A stretch of DNA of 64,000 nucleotides from assembly GCF_024972735.1 (NCBI RefSeq), contig NZ_CP087723.1, positions 806,001 through 870,000 of the forward strand. The letters are read 5' to 3'. Each line of letters opens with the position of its first letter. Within the stretch, counting starts at the first letter, position 1. This DNA comes from Halalkaliarchaeum sp. AArc-CO. Its GTDB lineage: Archaea; Halobacteriota; Halobacteria; Halobacteriales; Haloferacaceae. A program made the position numbers and the translations under genes. The notes under the pieces were generated by a model. It made no database searches. It was not told the origin of the DNA and saw only the letters and a program-made list of their open reading frames with translations. This document shows positions 1-8,359 of this stretch, one piece after another.

Positions 1-1301
1 AATGCACCGCCACGGTCGGGGTTCTCGCCGAGAGTGACGGTGAACGTCTCCTCGTCCGATTCGTCCCACGAACCGTCCTCTCCGGGGACGTACGCCTCGA
101 CTTCGACGGTGTCGCCGGGCTCGTACGGCTGCAGCGCCCGGTTCACGTCGCGGTGGTCGTACACCCGCGTGTCGCCGATTTCCGCGACGACGAACCGTCG
201 GTCGGTGGGTGCGTCCGCATCGGCGAGGGGACCGTCGTCCGTCGTGGCCACGAGCGCGCCGACCGGTCCGGTTGCGGTCTCACCGTCGGCAGTTTCGAAC
301 GTCGCGACGTGGTCGACGCCAACGGTGTCCCTGAGTTCGGCTTCCGTCCGGACCTCGGTTCCGTCGACGGCGGTCACGGTGTCGTTGATCGACAGGCCGG
401 CGCGATCGCCCCGGGACGCGAACGGCGAGTCGGCCACCAGCGTCGTCACGAGCAGCGACCGCTCGACGGTCGTTTCTGTCCGCTCGTCGCCGTCGGCGAG
501 CGTCACGCTGACGGATCGCTCCTCGAGGTCGTCGAGCACTGCAAAGAGGTCGTCGTTCGAGCCCACCTCGACGCCGTCGACGGCGACGATCCGGTCGCCA
601 GCCTCGATTCCCGCTTCGTCGGCTGCCGAGCCCGGGTACACGCCACCGACCGCAGCGCCCGGGGAGACCGCAACCGCGCCGGCGATCGGGCCGAACAGCA
701 GCCCGAACGCGATGATCGTGACGATGATGTTGTTGGTCACGCCGGCGGCGAACATCCGCGAGCGAGCCCCACGTGAGGCCGCCTGCGCGCTCTCTTCGTC
801 CGGCTGGACGAACGCGCCCAGCGGAATGAACGCCAGTAGCACCACACCCATCGACTCGATGTCGATGTCTTCCACGCGACACAGCAGTCCGTGGCCTCCT
901 TCGTGGACGACGAGCCCGACCAGCAGGCCGATGACGATCTCCGGGGCCACCTCCAGCGGGAGGAACTCGTTGACGCCGGGGATCACGAGCACGTTCTGCG
1001 GGCCGCCGGCGATCGCGCTGTCCGGCGGCGATTCGAGGATAAAAAGCGCCTGCCCGACGAGCATCAGGAACGCGCCCGCCATCGCGACTAAGGCGAGGCC
1101 GAGTCCGAGGTTCGAGACCGCCCGCCAGAACCGCTTCGGACGGGAGAGACGCGTGAGAAACTCCCGTCCGCGTTTCGTGTGGACCGTCATGAGCGGCCCG
1201 GAGACGCGGACAGAGTCCGGGAGATACCCGCGGTTCCGCAGCGCCATCGCCGCGAACGTGTACGCGAGGATCCCCGCTAGGACCCAAAGCAGCGTATTCA
1301 T
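1..1301 (-). CDS. Site-2 protease family (M50) membrane metalloprotease with PDZ domains, 3' end cut by the window
   Basis: Reading from the ATG at 1301 gives an open frame that runs off the left edge. It begins MNTLLWVLAGILAYTFAAM, a membrane helix, followed by further helices. It contains the zinc-binding motif HEGGH (HExxH) at about residues 135-139, in a transmembrane context (VGLLVGLVVHEGGHGL). Two PDZ-like stretches follow (GSAADEAGIEAGDRIVAVDG and ASRGDRAGLSINDTVTAVDG), the usual order in archaeal S2P proteases that cleave substrates within the membrane. The substrate cannot be told from the sequence. The last zinc ligand (an NxxPxxxxDG-type motif) is not recognised in the part read. 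The long frame on the opposite strand is a GC-rich shadow. Confidence 0.88.
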   Translation of the reverse strand, partial: MNTLLWVLAGILAYTFAAMALRNRGYLPDSVRVSGPLMTVHTKRGREFLTRLSRPKRFWRAVSNLGLGLALVAMAGAFLMLVGQALFILESPPDSAIAGGPQNVLVIPGVNEFLPLEVAPEIVIGLLVGLVVHEGGHGLLCRVEDIDIESMGVVLLAFIPLGAFVQPDEESAQAASRGARSRMFAAGVTNNIIVTIIAFGLLFGPIAGAVAVSPGAAVGGVYPGSAADEAGIEAGDRIVAVDGVEVGSNDDLFAVLDDLEERSVSVTLADGDERTETTVERSLLVTTLVADSPFASRGDRAGLSINDTVTAVDGTEVRTEAELRDTVGVDHVATFETADGETATGPVGALVATTDDGPLADADAPTDRRFVVAEIGDTRVYDHRDVNRALQPYEPGDTVEVEAYVPGEDGSWDESDEETFTVTLGENPDRGGA

Positions 1302-1419
1302 CGTGGGTACCTGGGGCTTCAGCGGGCAAAGGAGTTCGGATTCGGCGGACGTCGTACTGACTGGCGACGGGCGATCGGGAGCATCAACGTACAAATACCC
1401 ACCCGTTCAAGCCTCCAGT

Positions 1420-1650
1420 ATGTACACGCCCGCCGAACTCGTCATCGAACTGGTCGCCAACCTCTGGGAGATGATCGTCATCATTGCGACGGAAGTCGCA
1501 CTGGCAGATCCGTTGAGCACCGTCGCGGTCGCTGGCGGCGCCGCGTTCATCACGGTTGCCGTCGTCGTGTTCCTCTATGCGGCGATCGGTGCGGTCCTGG
1601 CCGAAGTCGGAATTAGGCTCCCCCGAATCGGCGACGGACAGTCGTCTTGA
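1420..1650 (+). CDS. Small two-helix membrane protein
   Basis: A 76-aa protein starting MYTPAELVIELVANLWEMIV. It has two hydrophobic segments (about residues 5-25 and 33-62), the second ending in a polar tail. The ATG at 1420 lies about 120 nt from the divergently transcribed protease start, so the two genes share one intergenic promoter region. A much longer frame continues upstream but is antisense to the protease gene, so the ATG at the head of the membrane segment is chosen. No family recognised. It could be a small partner of the protease, but this rests only on the divergent arrangement. Confidence 0.6.
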   Translation: MYTPAELVIELVANLWEMIVIIATEVALADPLSTVAVAGGAAFITVAVVVFLYAAIGAVLAEVGIRLPRIGDGQSS

Positions 1651-1709
1651 CTTTCTCTCCGCCCTGAAGCGCGAAGATTCCTCCGTGGGTAAGGGGTACC
1701 CGAAGCCGG

Positions 1710-2465
1710 TCAGGCATCGACAGCCCAATCCCGAAGCGCCTGCCGAACGAAGTCGCTCTCGATCTCGCGGAACAGTTCTTCTGAACCGTCGTGGTCGCCG
1801 AATTCGAACCCCCGGATCACGACGACCGGCGTCCCGTCGTCGCCCTCGCCCGCGAGCAGGTTCGCCGCCGCGGCGAGTTCGTCGACGACGTTCTGGACGG
1901 TGACTCCCAGCTCGCGTCCCGTTCGATCTCGCTCGCCCCGCCAGTCCCGGCTCGCCGGAAGGCCGGTCCAGCCGATCGCGACGCCCCGCTGCCCGTGTCG
2001 GAACGGTCGCCCGCAGGTGTCGGTGACGATCACACGGTCGGTCGAGAGCCCGTCGGCGATCGATCGTGCGCTCGCGCTGGGGCGGCGGGGGAGCAACAGC
2101 AGATCGTGGCCTGGAACGTTCGACCGGTCGATCCCGGCGTTTACTGTGATGTGGCCGAACCGGGTTTCGGTGAGCAGAAACGGGGATTCCATCAGCAGTT
2201 CGACGCTTTCCTCGAGTACTGCCTGAGCAAATCGGGGGTCTTTCGGCTCGCCGGTGGCCGACTCGAGGGTCGTCGCGAGCTCCCGAGCCCGGGGACCCGC
2301 CGGAAACGACGACAGATCCGCGAGCCGGCCCTCGGCCTTCGAGACGATCGTCGAGGCGATACAGACGACGTCCGTCGGCTGCAGGTCGGTCCGCTCTTCG
2401 ACCAACGCTGCGATGTCGTCACCCGGTTCGATCTCCGGTAGCCCCGGGACGGCGAACAGCTCCAT
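1710..2465 (-). CDS. Coenzyme F420-0:L-glutamate ligase-like protein (CofE family)
   Basis: 251 aa from the ATG at 2465 (MELFAVPGLPEIEPGDDIAA). CofE-type features are visible: an N-terminal beta segment ending in GDDIAALV, DVVCIASTIVSKAEG (the family's V-x-K-x-E-G element), HITVNAGIDRSNV, and VIVTDTCGRPFRHGQRGVAIG, matching the D-T-x-G-R-P-x-R-x-G signature. CofE adds glutamate to coenzyme F420-0 in a GTP-dependent reaction. Its length is close to the usual 240-255 aa. The frame can be extended upstream to 2615, but that part is antisense to the neighbouring intergenic DNA and lacks family features. It is divergent from the NUDIX/eIF2B gene. It may be a paralogue with a different substrate. 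Confidence 0.82.
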   Translation of the reverse strand: MELFAVPGLPEIEPGDDIAALVEERTDLQPTDVVCIASTIVSKAEGRLADLSSFPAGPRARELATTLESATGEPKDPRFAQAVLEESVELLMESPFLLTETRFGHITVNAGIDRSNVPGHDLLLLPRRPSASARSIADGLSTDRVIVTDTCGRPFRHGQRGVAIGWTGLPASRDWRGERDRTGRELGVTVQNVVDELAAAANLLAGEGDDGTPVVVIRGFEFGDHDGSEELFREIESDFVRQALRDWAVDA

Positions 2466-2598
2466 GTCCGGAGGTAGTGAGGGTCGGGAAAAAGTCCGCC
2501 GGTGTGCTTCTGTCGGTACTTCCTGCCCATCGCCGTTCGGAGTCTGTCGCAGGTCGCCCAGTCGAAAGTACCGTATCCCGGGGACGCAACCGTTCGGT

Positions 2599-3975
2599 AT
2601 GGACCACGCCGTCACGACATTCCTCAGAAACCGCGGGCAGATCCTCCTCGTCCGCCGGCCGTCGGCTGTCGACGTGTATCCGAACCGCTGGTCGGGGATC
2701 GCCGACTACCTCCAGTCGGAACCCGACGATCCGCTCGCCGAGGCCGAGCGGCACCTCCGTGAGACGATCGGTTCCGGCAGAGTAGATCTCGTTCGGTCCG
2801 GCGCGCCGATCACGGTTCCGGATGAGGATCGCACGTGGCTCGTCCATCCGTTCCTGTTCGACGTGGAAACCCGACAGATCCCCTCGGACGGGAGCATCGA
2901 GGGTGCCGAATGGGTTCACTCGACGGCGATCCGCGACCGGGACACCGTTCCGATGCTGTGGGAGACGTACCGTCGGGTCGCGCCGACCGTCGAGACGATC
3001 CGTACTGACGAAGTTCACGGGGCGTCGTGGCTCTCGGTTCGCGCGCTCGAGGTGCTCCGCGACGAAGCCGCAAGCGTCGACGAGTGGGACGGAGTCGTAG
3101 GTCTCGCACGGGAACTCGTGGACGTCCGTCCAGGGATGGTCACGATCGGAAACCGGGTGAATCGGGTAATGGCGGACGTCGTCGACGGGGTGAATCTCGT
3201 CGACGGGGATGATGCTGTCGCCGACGCGCCGTCACCGGCGTTCGTTCACGACCGATCGATCGGGGCGATCGATCGGGCGGTCGAAGCCGACGGAACAGCA
3301 GCCCGGTCCGTCGCAGAGCTCCTCGAATCCGGCAACCGCTTTCGCCGACGCGGCGGACCGATCGTCACGCTTTCCCGTTCCGAGACAGTGGTCGACGCGC
3401 TTCTCGAACTGTGTTCCCGGACGGAGCCGGCGGGTCGATCGGAGTCGGCGGATCGTTCGGAGCCGCCGGCGGATATTCGGGTGCTCGTCGGGGAATCCCG
3501 CCCCGACAGGGAGGGAGTGGGCGTGGCCGAGACGCTATCCGACTCCGGCATCGAGGTCATGCTCGCTGCGGATTCGGCGCTTCCTTGGCTCCTCGAGTGC
3601 GGCGACGCCGGCTGTGTGCTCGTCGGGGCCGACACGGTCGATCCCAGCGGGGGCGTGTACAACAAGGCAGGGACCTACGGGCTCGCACTCGCCGCCGACC
3701 GGGCCGGCGTTCCGGTGGTCGTCGTGGCGTCCTCTTCGAAGATCGCCCCGACCGCGGGGTTCGAGCAGGAACGGTCGGATCCCGCGGCAGTGTACGGCGG
3801 AAGCTCCGGGATCGAGGTGGCGACGCCCCGGTTCGACCGGACGCCCCCGGGGCTGGTGACGGCGATCGTCACCGAACATGGGACGCTCTCGACGGCAGAC
3901 GTCCGGTCGATCGCGGCCGAACACCGGACGAATGCGGCGTGGTCACGGCGTGCAGTCGGGACGGACGACGTTTGA
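2599..3975 (+). CDS. NUDIX domain fused to an eIF-2B/ribose-1,5-bisphosphate-isomerase-like domain
   Basis: 458 aa from the ATG at 2599. Residues 1-135 resemble a NUDIX hydrolase (RGQILLVRRPSAVDVYPNRW, then HPFLFDV), but the Nudix box is degenerate: where GX5EX7REUXEEXGU is expected it reads ADYLQSEPDDPLAEAERHLR, so catalysis is uncertain. Residues about 170-450 match the eIF-2B alpha/beta/delta and MtnA/R15P-isomerase fold, with VLVGESRPDREGVGVAETL, VLVGADTVDPSGGVYNKAGT and VVVASSSKIAP. The GADxxxxxGGxxNKxGT core is typical. Haloarchaea carry this fusion. The C-terminal half suggests sugar-phosphate or nucleotide metabolism, but the reaction is not known from sequence. Confidence 0.85.
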   Translation: MDHAVTTFLRNRGQILLVRRPSAVDVYPNRWSGIADYLQSEPDDPLAEAERHLRETIGSGRVDLVRSGAPITVPDEDRTWLVHPFLFDVETRQIPSDGSIEGAEWVHSTAIRDRDTVPMLWETYRRVAPTVETIRTDEVHGASWLSVRALEVLRDEAASVDEWDGVVGLARELVDVRPGMVTIGNRVNRVMADVVDGVNLVDGDDAVADAPSPAFVHDRSIGAIDRAVEADGTAARSVAELLESGNRFRRRGGPIVTLSRSETVVDALLELCSRTEPAGRSESADRSEPPADIRVLVGESRPDREGVGVAETLSDSGIEVMLAADSALPWLLECGDAGCVLVGADTVDPSGGVYNKAGTYGLALAADRAGVPVVVVASSSKIAPTAGFEQERSDPAAVYGGSSGIEVATPRFDRTPPGLVTAIVTEHGTLSTADVRSIAAEHRTNAAWSRRAVGTDDV

Positions 3976-4098
3976 GGCAGCGTCTTTCCCCGTGCAACTT
4001 TTGAGGCAGGACGTCCTATCCACGTTCGGTGGCGATGACGACGGTTACCCCCACTGAGCCCCGTGTGATGATGGGTTCGACCGAGCCACTCCTTTGAT

Positions 4099-4314
4099 TC
4101 AGTGACCCGCAACCAGCGCGAGCACGTGGGCCGCGAGCAGTGCGAGACCGAGCGCGGGGGTGATGGGGCCGATTCCGCCGGCGAACAGCACGGGGACGTA
4201 CACCGCGGGCAGGGCGACGGCGGCGACGAATGCGACGGTTCGCAGGAGGGCGAGGAGTCGATCGCCGCCGAAACTTCCGTTCCACGGTTTCGATCGGGCG
4301 ACGGAGCCGCTCAT
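4099..4314 (-). CDS. Small two-helix membrane protein
   Basis: 71 aa from the ATG at 4314 (a GTG at 4326 is in frame). A basic N-terminal stretch (VARSKPWNGSFGGDRL) is followed by two hydrophobic helices (LLRTVAFVAAVALPAVYVP and ITPALGLALLAAHVLALVAG). No family is recognised. It lies between the NUDIX/eIF2B gene, with which it converges, and the PAP2 gene, from which it diverges. Hydrophobic composition and haloarchaeal codon use support it more than any homology. Confidence 0.5.
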   Translation of the reverse strand: MSGSVARSKPWNGSFGGDRLLALLRTVAFVAAVALPAVYVPVLFAGGIGPITPALGLALLAAHVLALVAGH

Positions 4315-4431
4315 ATCTCGAGACACGGTTCACGACTGCAATAACGTACTGTAAACACAAACGGGCGCTTGAGTTATGCTCCTTCGATCGTGTCGGAGGA
4401 CATTTTTGTCTCCCATCCCTGGGTTCGGGGG

Positions 4432-5397
4432 ATGAACCGCTACGGTCCGCTGTGGGACGCGAGCGTAAACGCGTCGTTTCGGGAAGCGCTGGGACCGATC
4501 GTACCGGTACTGGAATCGCTGACTCATCTCGGCGACGGCGCGTTGCTGCTCGTCCTCGGCGTGTTGCTCTACTGGTTTGGCGCCCGGGGCGCGCGCCGGG
4601 AACGGGCGTTCGTCATCGCGGTCGGCGTCGCGGTGTTTGCGCTTTCGGTCGGCCTGAAGGGGATCGTCCAGCTCCCTCGGCCGGACCTGGCGTTTACTCC
4701 CGCGGGGTATCCCGGCTACTCGTTCCCGAGCGCCCACGCGATGGGCAGCGCGGGGTTTTACGGCGCGCTGGCGGCGAGCATGACTCGCGGCCGTCCGCTG
4801 TGGCGGTATTTCGCTGCCGGTGTCGTCGTGGCGGTGGTCGCCGTCTCGCGGGTCGTGATGGGCGTTCACTACGTCGGCGATGTACTCGTGGGCGTGGTGT
4901 TGGGGTTCGGAATCGTCGCGTTCGGCATCTACTACCGGGACAACTGGACGTTCGATCCCGGGCCGCTGTTCGTCGCCGCGACGGCGATCGCGCTGCTTGC
5001 CGGGCTCTTGGGCTCGCGCGTGTTTCTCAGCTTCTCGCTCGGTGCAGCGCTGGGCGGGACGATCGGCTGGTACTACGTCGCCGAGCGCCCGACGACCTCC
5101 GTGGGTGCGGCCGTCCTGGTTCTCGGCGTAATGGGCCTGGTCGGTATCCTGGTGGTGCGTGTCGCAACGGTGTGGCTGGGGATCACGGCGCTCGTGAACG
5201 TCCATCCGGTCTCGGCGCTGGTCGCCGAGGTGATCGCGTATGCCGCGCTCACCGGATTCGTGTTGGTCGTCCCCTGGCTCGCGGTTCGGATCGAGACGCA
5301 TCCGGTGGTGGTATCGCTCCAGACGAACCTCCCGTTCCGCGGTCGCGTCGTCGAACCCGAACTGCAGGCGGAGGGGGGCGACCCGAGCGACGACTGA
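4432..5397 (+). CDS. PAP2-family membrane phosphatase
   Basis: 321 aa polytopic protein. The three PAP2 signature motifs appear in order: KGIVQLPRP (KxxxxxxRP), YSFPSAHAMGS (PSxH) and SRVVMGVHYVGDVLVG (SRxxxxxHxxxD). These form the active site that dephosphorylates lipid phosphates such as polyprenyl pyrophosphate or phosphatidate at the membrane. About eight hydrophobic segments are visible, including an extra hydrophobic C-terminal half beyond the PAP2 core. The ATG at 4432 is chosen because the family starts close before the first helix; a TTG at 4369 would add 21 residues. It converges with the LPG-synthase-like gene, so a shared membrane-lipid or glycan-carrier role is possible. Confidence 0.85.
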   Translation: MNRYGPLWDASVNASFREALGPIVPVLESLTHLGDGALLLVLGVLLYWFGARGARRERAFVIAVGVAVFALSVGLKGIVQLPRPDLAFTPAGYPGYSFPSAHAMGSAGFYGALAASMTRGRPLWRYFAAGVVVAVVAVSRVVMGVHYVGDVLVGVVLGFGIVAFGIYYRDNWTFDPGPLFVAATAIALLAGLLGSRVFLSFSLGAALGGTIGWYYVAERPTTSVGAAVLVLGVMGLVGILVVRVATVWLGITALVNVHPVSALVAEVIAYAALTGFVLVVPWLAVRIETHPVVVSLQTNLPFRGRVVEPELQAEGGDPSDD

Positions 5398-5418
5398 CAC
5401 TGATTGTGAGCCGGCGGA

Positions 5419-6447
5419 TCACTTCCCGCGTGTCGGGGTTGGATCCCGGAGCGTCATCGCCAGCGCAGTCGTTCCGCCGACCAGAATCGTGAACCAGTAC
5501 GTGGACAGCCGCCACAGCAACGCGATCGCGGTTGCAGTTGCGAAGCCGACTGGCCAGAGCAGATACAGAGCCGCCGCCATCGACGCCTCGACGCCGCCGA
5601 CGCCGCCGGGAGTCGGAACGAGGAAGCCGACCTTGCTCACGGCGACGGAGAGAAACGCGATTCCCAGCGGTATCGGGAGGCCGACCGCGTGTGCGGTCGC
5701 GAACAGTGCGACGGCGAGCCCGGCCCACCCGAGGTGGGCGAAGACGACCGCGCCCAGAATCGCCCGGCGGTCCCGACCGACCAGATCTAGCGTCGTGTAA
5801 AACCCCTCGAACCGGCGTTCGACGTTCTCCCGCCTGAGGAACCTGACGTTGCGACCGGTCAGGTGGCGGACGACCCCTCGTAGACGGGCAGTAAGGGCGG
5901 TTATCCCCCGGACCACGAGTCTCCGACGTTGCCAGCCGATCCAGAGCACGATCGCGACGATCGCGACGAGCGCGACGACCGGGAGCGCGTGGGTTCCGAT
6001 GTCAATCGGGAGCGGATGGGTAACCAGGACGTAGACGGCGCCGACGCCGCCGAGCGTGTAGTAGGGGACGTAGTTGAGGAAGTCGGCGCTCACGACCGCC
6101 GCCAGTCCCTCCTCGTAGACGGCGTCGTAGTACCGGCTGACCACCGCGGCGACGCCGACGCCGGAGGTGACCTGACCGTATGGGACGGCGTATTTCGCGA
6201 ACATCGCGGTGAGGAAGACGCCACTCACGAGCCAGTAGGGTCTGGGCTCGTCTACGACCGAAAGCACCTGGTGCCAGACGAGACTCCGGAAGAACAGACA
6301 GCCGATCATCGCGAGAAACGCCGTCGCGTACATCGACGGTGATGTCCGGGACACCGCAGCCAAGACGTCGTTCCATCCGATCGCGTACACGAACAACACG
6401 AGCAGCCCGACCGCGATGGCGAACGCCACGACGGCTCGTCGTTTCAT
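5419..6447 (-). CDS. Lysylphosphatidylglycerol synthase TM-domain family membrane protein (UPF0104)
   Basis: 342 aa from the ATG at 6447 (MKRRAVVAFAIAVGLLVLFV). It has about eight membrane helices and the family hallmarks: AKYAVPYGQVTSGVG in the middle, and FLVPTPGGVGGVEASMAAAL near the C terminus (the P-x-P-G-G-x-G-x-x-E motif). In archaea these proteins are flippase or aglycosyl-transfer-like membrane proteins, AglD-related in some cases. No amino-acyl transferase domain is attached. An in-frame upstream extension to 6564 lacks membrane or family features. Confidence 0.8.
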   Translation of the reverse strand: MKRRAVVAFAIAVGLLVLFVYAIGWNDVLAAVSRTSPSMYATAFLAMIGCLFFRSLVWHQVLSVVDEPRPYWLVSGVFLTAMFAKYAVPYGQVTSGVGVAAVVSRYYDAVYEEGLAAVVSADFLNYVPYYTLGGVGAVYVLVTHPLPIDIGTHALPVVALVAIVAIVLWIGWQRRRLVVRGITALTARLRGVVRHLTGRNVRFLRRENVERRFEGFYTTLDLVGRDRRAILGAVVFAHLGWAGLAVALFATAHAVGLPIPLGIAFLSVAVSKVGFLVPTPGGVGGVEASMAAALYLLWPVGFATATAIALLWRLSTYWFTILVGGTTALAMTLRDPTPTRGK

Positions 6448-6578
6448 CCCGGTCGGTCCGTTTCTCTCCGCGGATATAAAATCCGCTTTCGTTCGTCCAC
6501 CCGTCGACTGGTGTCTGCCCTGAGTTCTTGGACCGCTCGTCCCCGGAATTGAATACAGTGGCAATGGTGGGGGGACGT

Positions 6579-6809
6579 ATGGACATCGACACGGAGGAGC
6601 TGATTACGTCACTGACGCCACGCACGGAGAACCCGGCGATCAAGTCCTACCAGAACACGGTGTCGGTCGCGTGTCCGGCCTGCGGGATGCCGTTCGACGA
6701 CCTCGTGGTCTGCAAGCAGAACCCGACCAGCCTGAATCTCTCCAAGCAGTTGAATTTCTGTGTCGGCGTCGAGGACGGGCAGGCGTTTATCTTCACCCAC
6801 AAGCGGTGA
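6579..6809 (+). CDS. Small CPxCG-containing haloarchaeal protein (DUF7385/flagella-cluster-like)
   Basis: 76 aa from the ATG at 6579, preceded by a G-rich Shine-Dalgarno-like run. Residues 31-36 are CPACGM, with C at VVCKQN and NFCVGV, so a single-zinc fold is plausible. The end is aromatic-basic (AFIFTHKR). From memory it resembles a conserved small haloarchaeal protein sometimes annotated as a flagella-cluster protein, but that name is not supported by the neighbours here. It is divergent from the LPG-synthase-like gene; the two share a promoter region of about 130 bp. Confidence 0.65.
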   Translation: MDIDTEELITSLTPRTENPAIKSYQNTVSVACPACGMPFDDLVVCKQNPTSLNLSKQLNFCVGVEDGQAFIFTHKR

Positions 6810-6921
6810 TCCGCGTCGCTGGGGTGCCGCTTAAGAGGTGCCTGGTTATCCCGGCGAGTTCCCGAACGAAGTGGGGAAAATGCGTTCACGTCTTCGAGGC
6901 CTCACTTCGTTCGGACTTGCT

Positions 6922-7213
6922 ATGCACCGTCCGGGAAGTGGGGTGGCGCACGACCGTCGGGAGTGCGCCGTCCGGGAATTGAACTACGCCGAGACGTTCT
7001 TGCTCGCTCACTCTGTTCGCTGCGCGAGCTGCGACTCGTCTACTTCAATTCCCTGTGGCGATTTCGTCGCTCGCTGCGCTCGCGACAGAAATGCGCCGTC
7101 CGGGAATTGAACCGGAATCAGACGTGCTCGCTCACTCCGTTCGCTGCGCGCGACTGATAGGGTTACAATTCCCGGGTGGCGATGATGTCTCTCACTTTCG
7201 TTCGAGACAATCA
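6922..7213. repeat. Decayed tandem copies of the tRNA-Gly 3' end
   Basis: The first bases of the adjacent tRNA-Gly 3' end (plus-strand TGCGCCGTCCGGGAATTGAA) recur at 6964-6984 and 7092-7113, with a mutated copy at 6922-6938, before the intact gene at 7214. Unit spacing is about 128 and 122 bp. Each unit then carries a stretch rich in CGCTCGCTCACT-type sequence, and ends with CAATTCCC followed by GTGGCGAT, a partial inverted copy. No convincing protein is encoded. This is the pattern left by repeated integration at, and loss from, a tRNA attachment site. Confidence 0.7.
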
Positions 7214-7284
7214 TGCGCCGTCCGGGAATTGAACCCGGGCTAGTGGCTTGGGAAGCCACTGTCCTACCACTGGACCAACGGCGC
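7214..7284 (-). tRNA. tRNA-Gly (anticodon CCC)
   Basis: Read on the minus strand, the 71-nt sequence folds as a cloverleaf. The 5' acceptor strand GCGCCGT pairs with ACGGCGC, and A is the discriminator. The D arm contains GGTCCAGTGGTAGGAC. The anticodon stem-loop is GTGGC-TTCCCAA-GCCAC with CCC at the anticodon position. The T arm is CCGGG-TTCAATT-CCCGG. No CCA is encoded. Confidence 0.95.
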
Positions 7285-7467
7285 GCACGTCGAGATACCG
7301 TATCGGAACACTTGAACGTAGCGCTTGCCGACCAGAGATCCGGTTTCGTCTCAACTTTCGGTATTCTTATAAACGAACGTTTGATTGTCCTCTCATTTAT
7401 CATCCGTTCAGTCATATTTTGACCGCTACAGATGGCTATTAGTCATTCGGGAACGAACCCGGGATCG

Positions 7468-8307
7468 ATGAGCGAATCCGACGATGGGCGATCGATATTT
7501 CTCCGGGAGGAACCGCCGCTCGACCTCACGTTCTCGGAACCCGAACTCGAAGAGGTCCGCGACCACATCACCGACTTCATCGCCGCCACCGTCGACGCGG
7601 CCGGCGCGGAGGGCGCTGTCCTCGGGCTCTCGGGGGGGATCGACTCGACGACGACTGCCTATCTGGCGGTCGAGGCGCTGGGCCCCGACGGCGTTCACGG
7701 CCTACTCATGCCAAGCGAAGTGAACGATCCCGAGACGATGTCCGACGCCGAGCGCGTCGCCGAAGCCCTGGGTATCGAGTACGACGTAATCGAGATCCAG
7801 CCGATCGCCGAGACGTTCTTCGATCAGTATTCCGACGCGGCCGACGATCGGATGGCGGCCGGAAACGTCTACGTCCGGACACGGGCGGTGTTGAACTACT
7901 TCGTCGCGAACCACGAAAACCGGATCGTTCTCGGGACGGGCAACCGCTCGGAGGCGATGACCGGCTACTTCACGAAGTACGGCGATCAGGCGGTCGACTG
8001 CAACCCGATCGGCAACCTCTACAAGATGCAGGTGCGTCAGCTTGCAGCTCACCTTGGCGTCCCCCACGATCTGGTGATGCAGACGCCCACCGCGGGGATG
8101 TGGGTCGGGCAGACCGACGAGGAGGAGATGGGCGTCGACTACGACACCCTCGATGGAATCCTGGCGCTGCACGTCGACGGTCCGCTGTCGGCCGACGCCA
8201 CCGTCCGGGCGCTGGACGTGACTGCAGAGCAGGTCGATCGAGTGGTGGAACTCGTCGAGACCAGCGAACACAAACGATCGATGCCGCCGGCGCCTCCCCT
8301 GGAGTGA
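7468..8307 (+). CDS. nadE: NAD+ synthetase (ammonia-dependent type)
   Basis: 279 aa. It converts deamido-NAD+ to NAD+ with ATP in the last step of NAD biosynthesis. The N-type ATP-pyrophosphatase P-loop is VLGLSGGIDSTTTAYLA (SGGxDS). RIVLGTGNRSEAMTGYFTKYGD is the strongly conserved NadE stretch binding the deamido-NAD and ATP. It ends in HKRSMPPAPP, as haloarchaeal NadE proteins do. There is no glutaminase domain, so ammonia is the expected nitrogen donor. The ATG at 7468 is preferred to an ATG at 7432. Confidence 0.96.
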   Translation: MSESDDGRSIFLREEPPLDLTFSEPELEEVRDHITDFIAATVDAAGAEGAVLGLSGGIDSTTTAYLAVEALGPDGVHGLLMPSEVNDPETMSDAERVAEALGIEYDVIEIQPIAETFFDQYSDAADDRMAAGNVYVRTRAVLNYFVANHENRIVLGTGNRSEAMTGYFTKYGDQAVDCNPIGNLYKMQVRQLAAHLGVPHDLVMQTPTAGMWVGQTDEEEMGVDYDTLDGILALHVDGPLSADATVRALDVTAEQVDRVVELVETSEHKRSMPPAPPLE

Positions 8308-8359
8308 CCTTCGACCGGCTGGGATCCGGTCGACGTCACTCGTCCACCCCCGGTCGCCG

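Noticed and set aside
280-1329. A 349-codon minus-strand frame
   Set aside because: Out of frame with the HEGGH protease reading and Arg/Pro-rich; a shadow.
34-1650. A 538-codon open frame on the plus strand
   Set aside because: Antisense to the site-2 protease gene; Ser/Thr/Arg-rich composition is typical of a GC-rich shadow. Only its last 77 codons (1420-1650) are kept.
4230-5492. A 420-codon plus-strand frame over the PAP2 gene
   Set aside because: Arg/Gly-rich shadow; the PAP2 motifs are in another frame.
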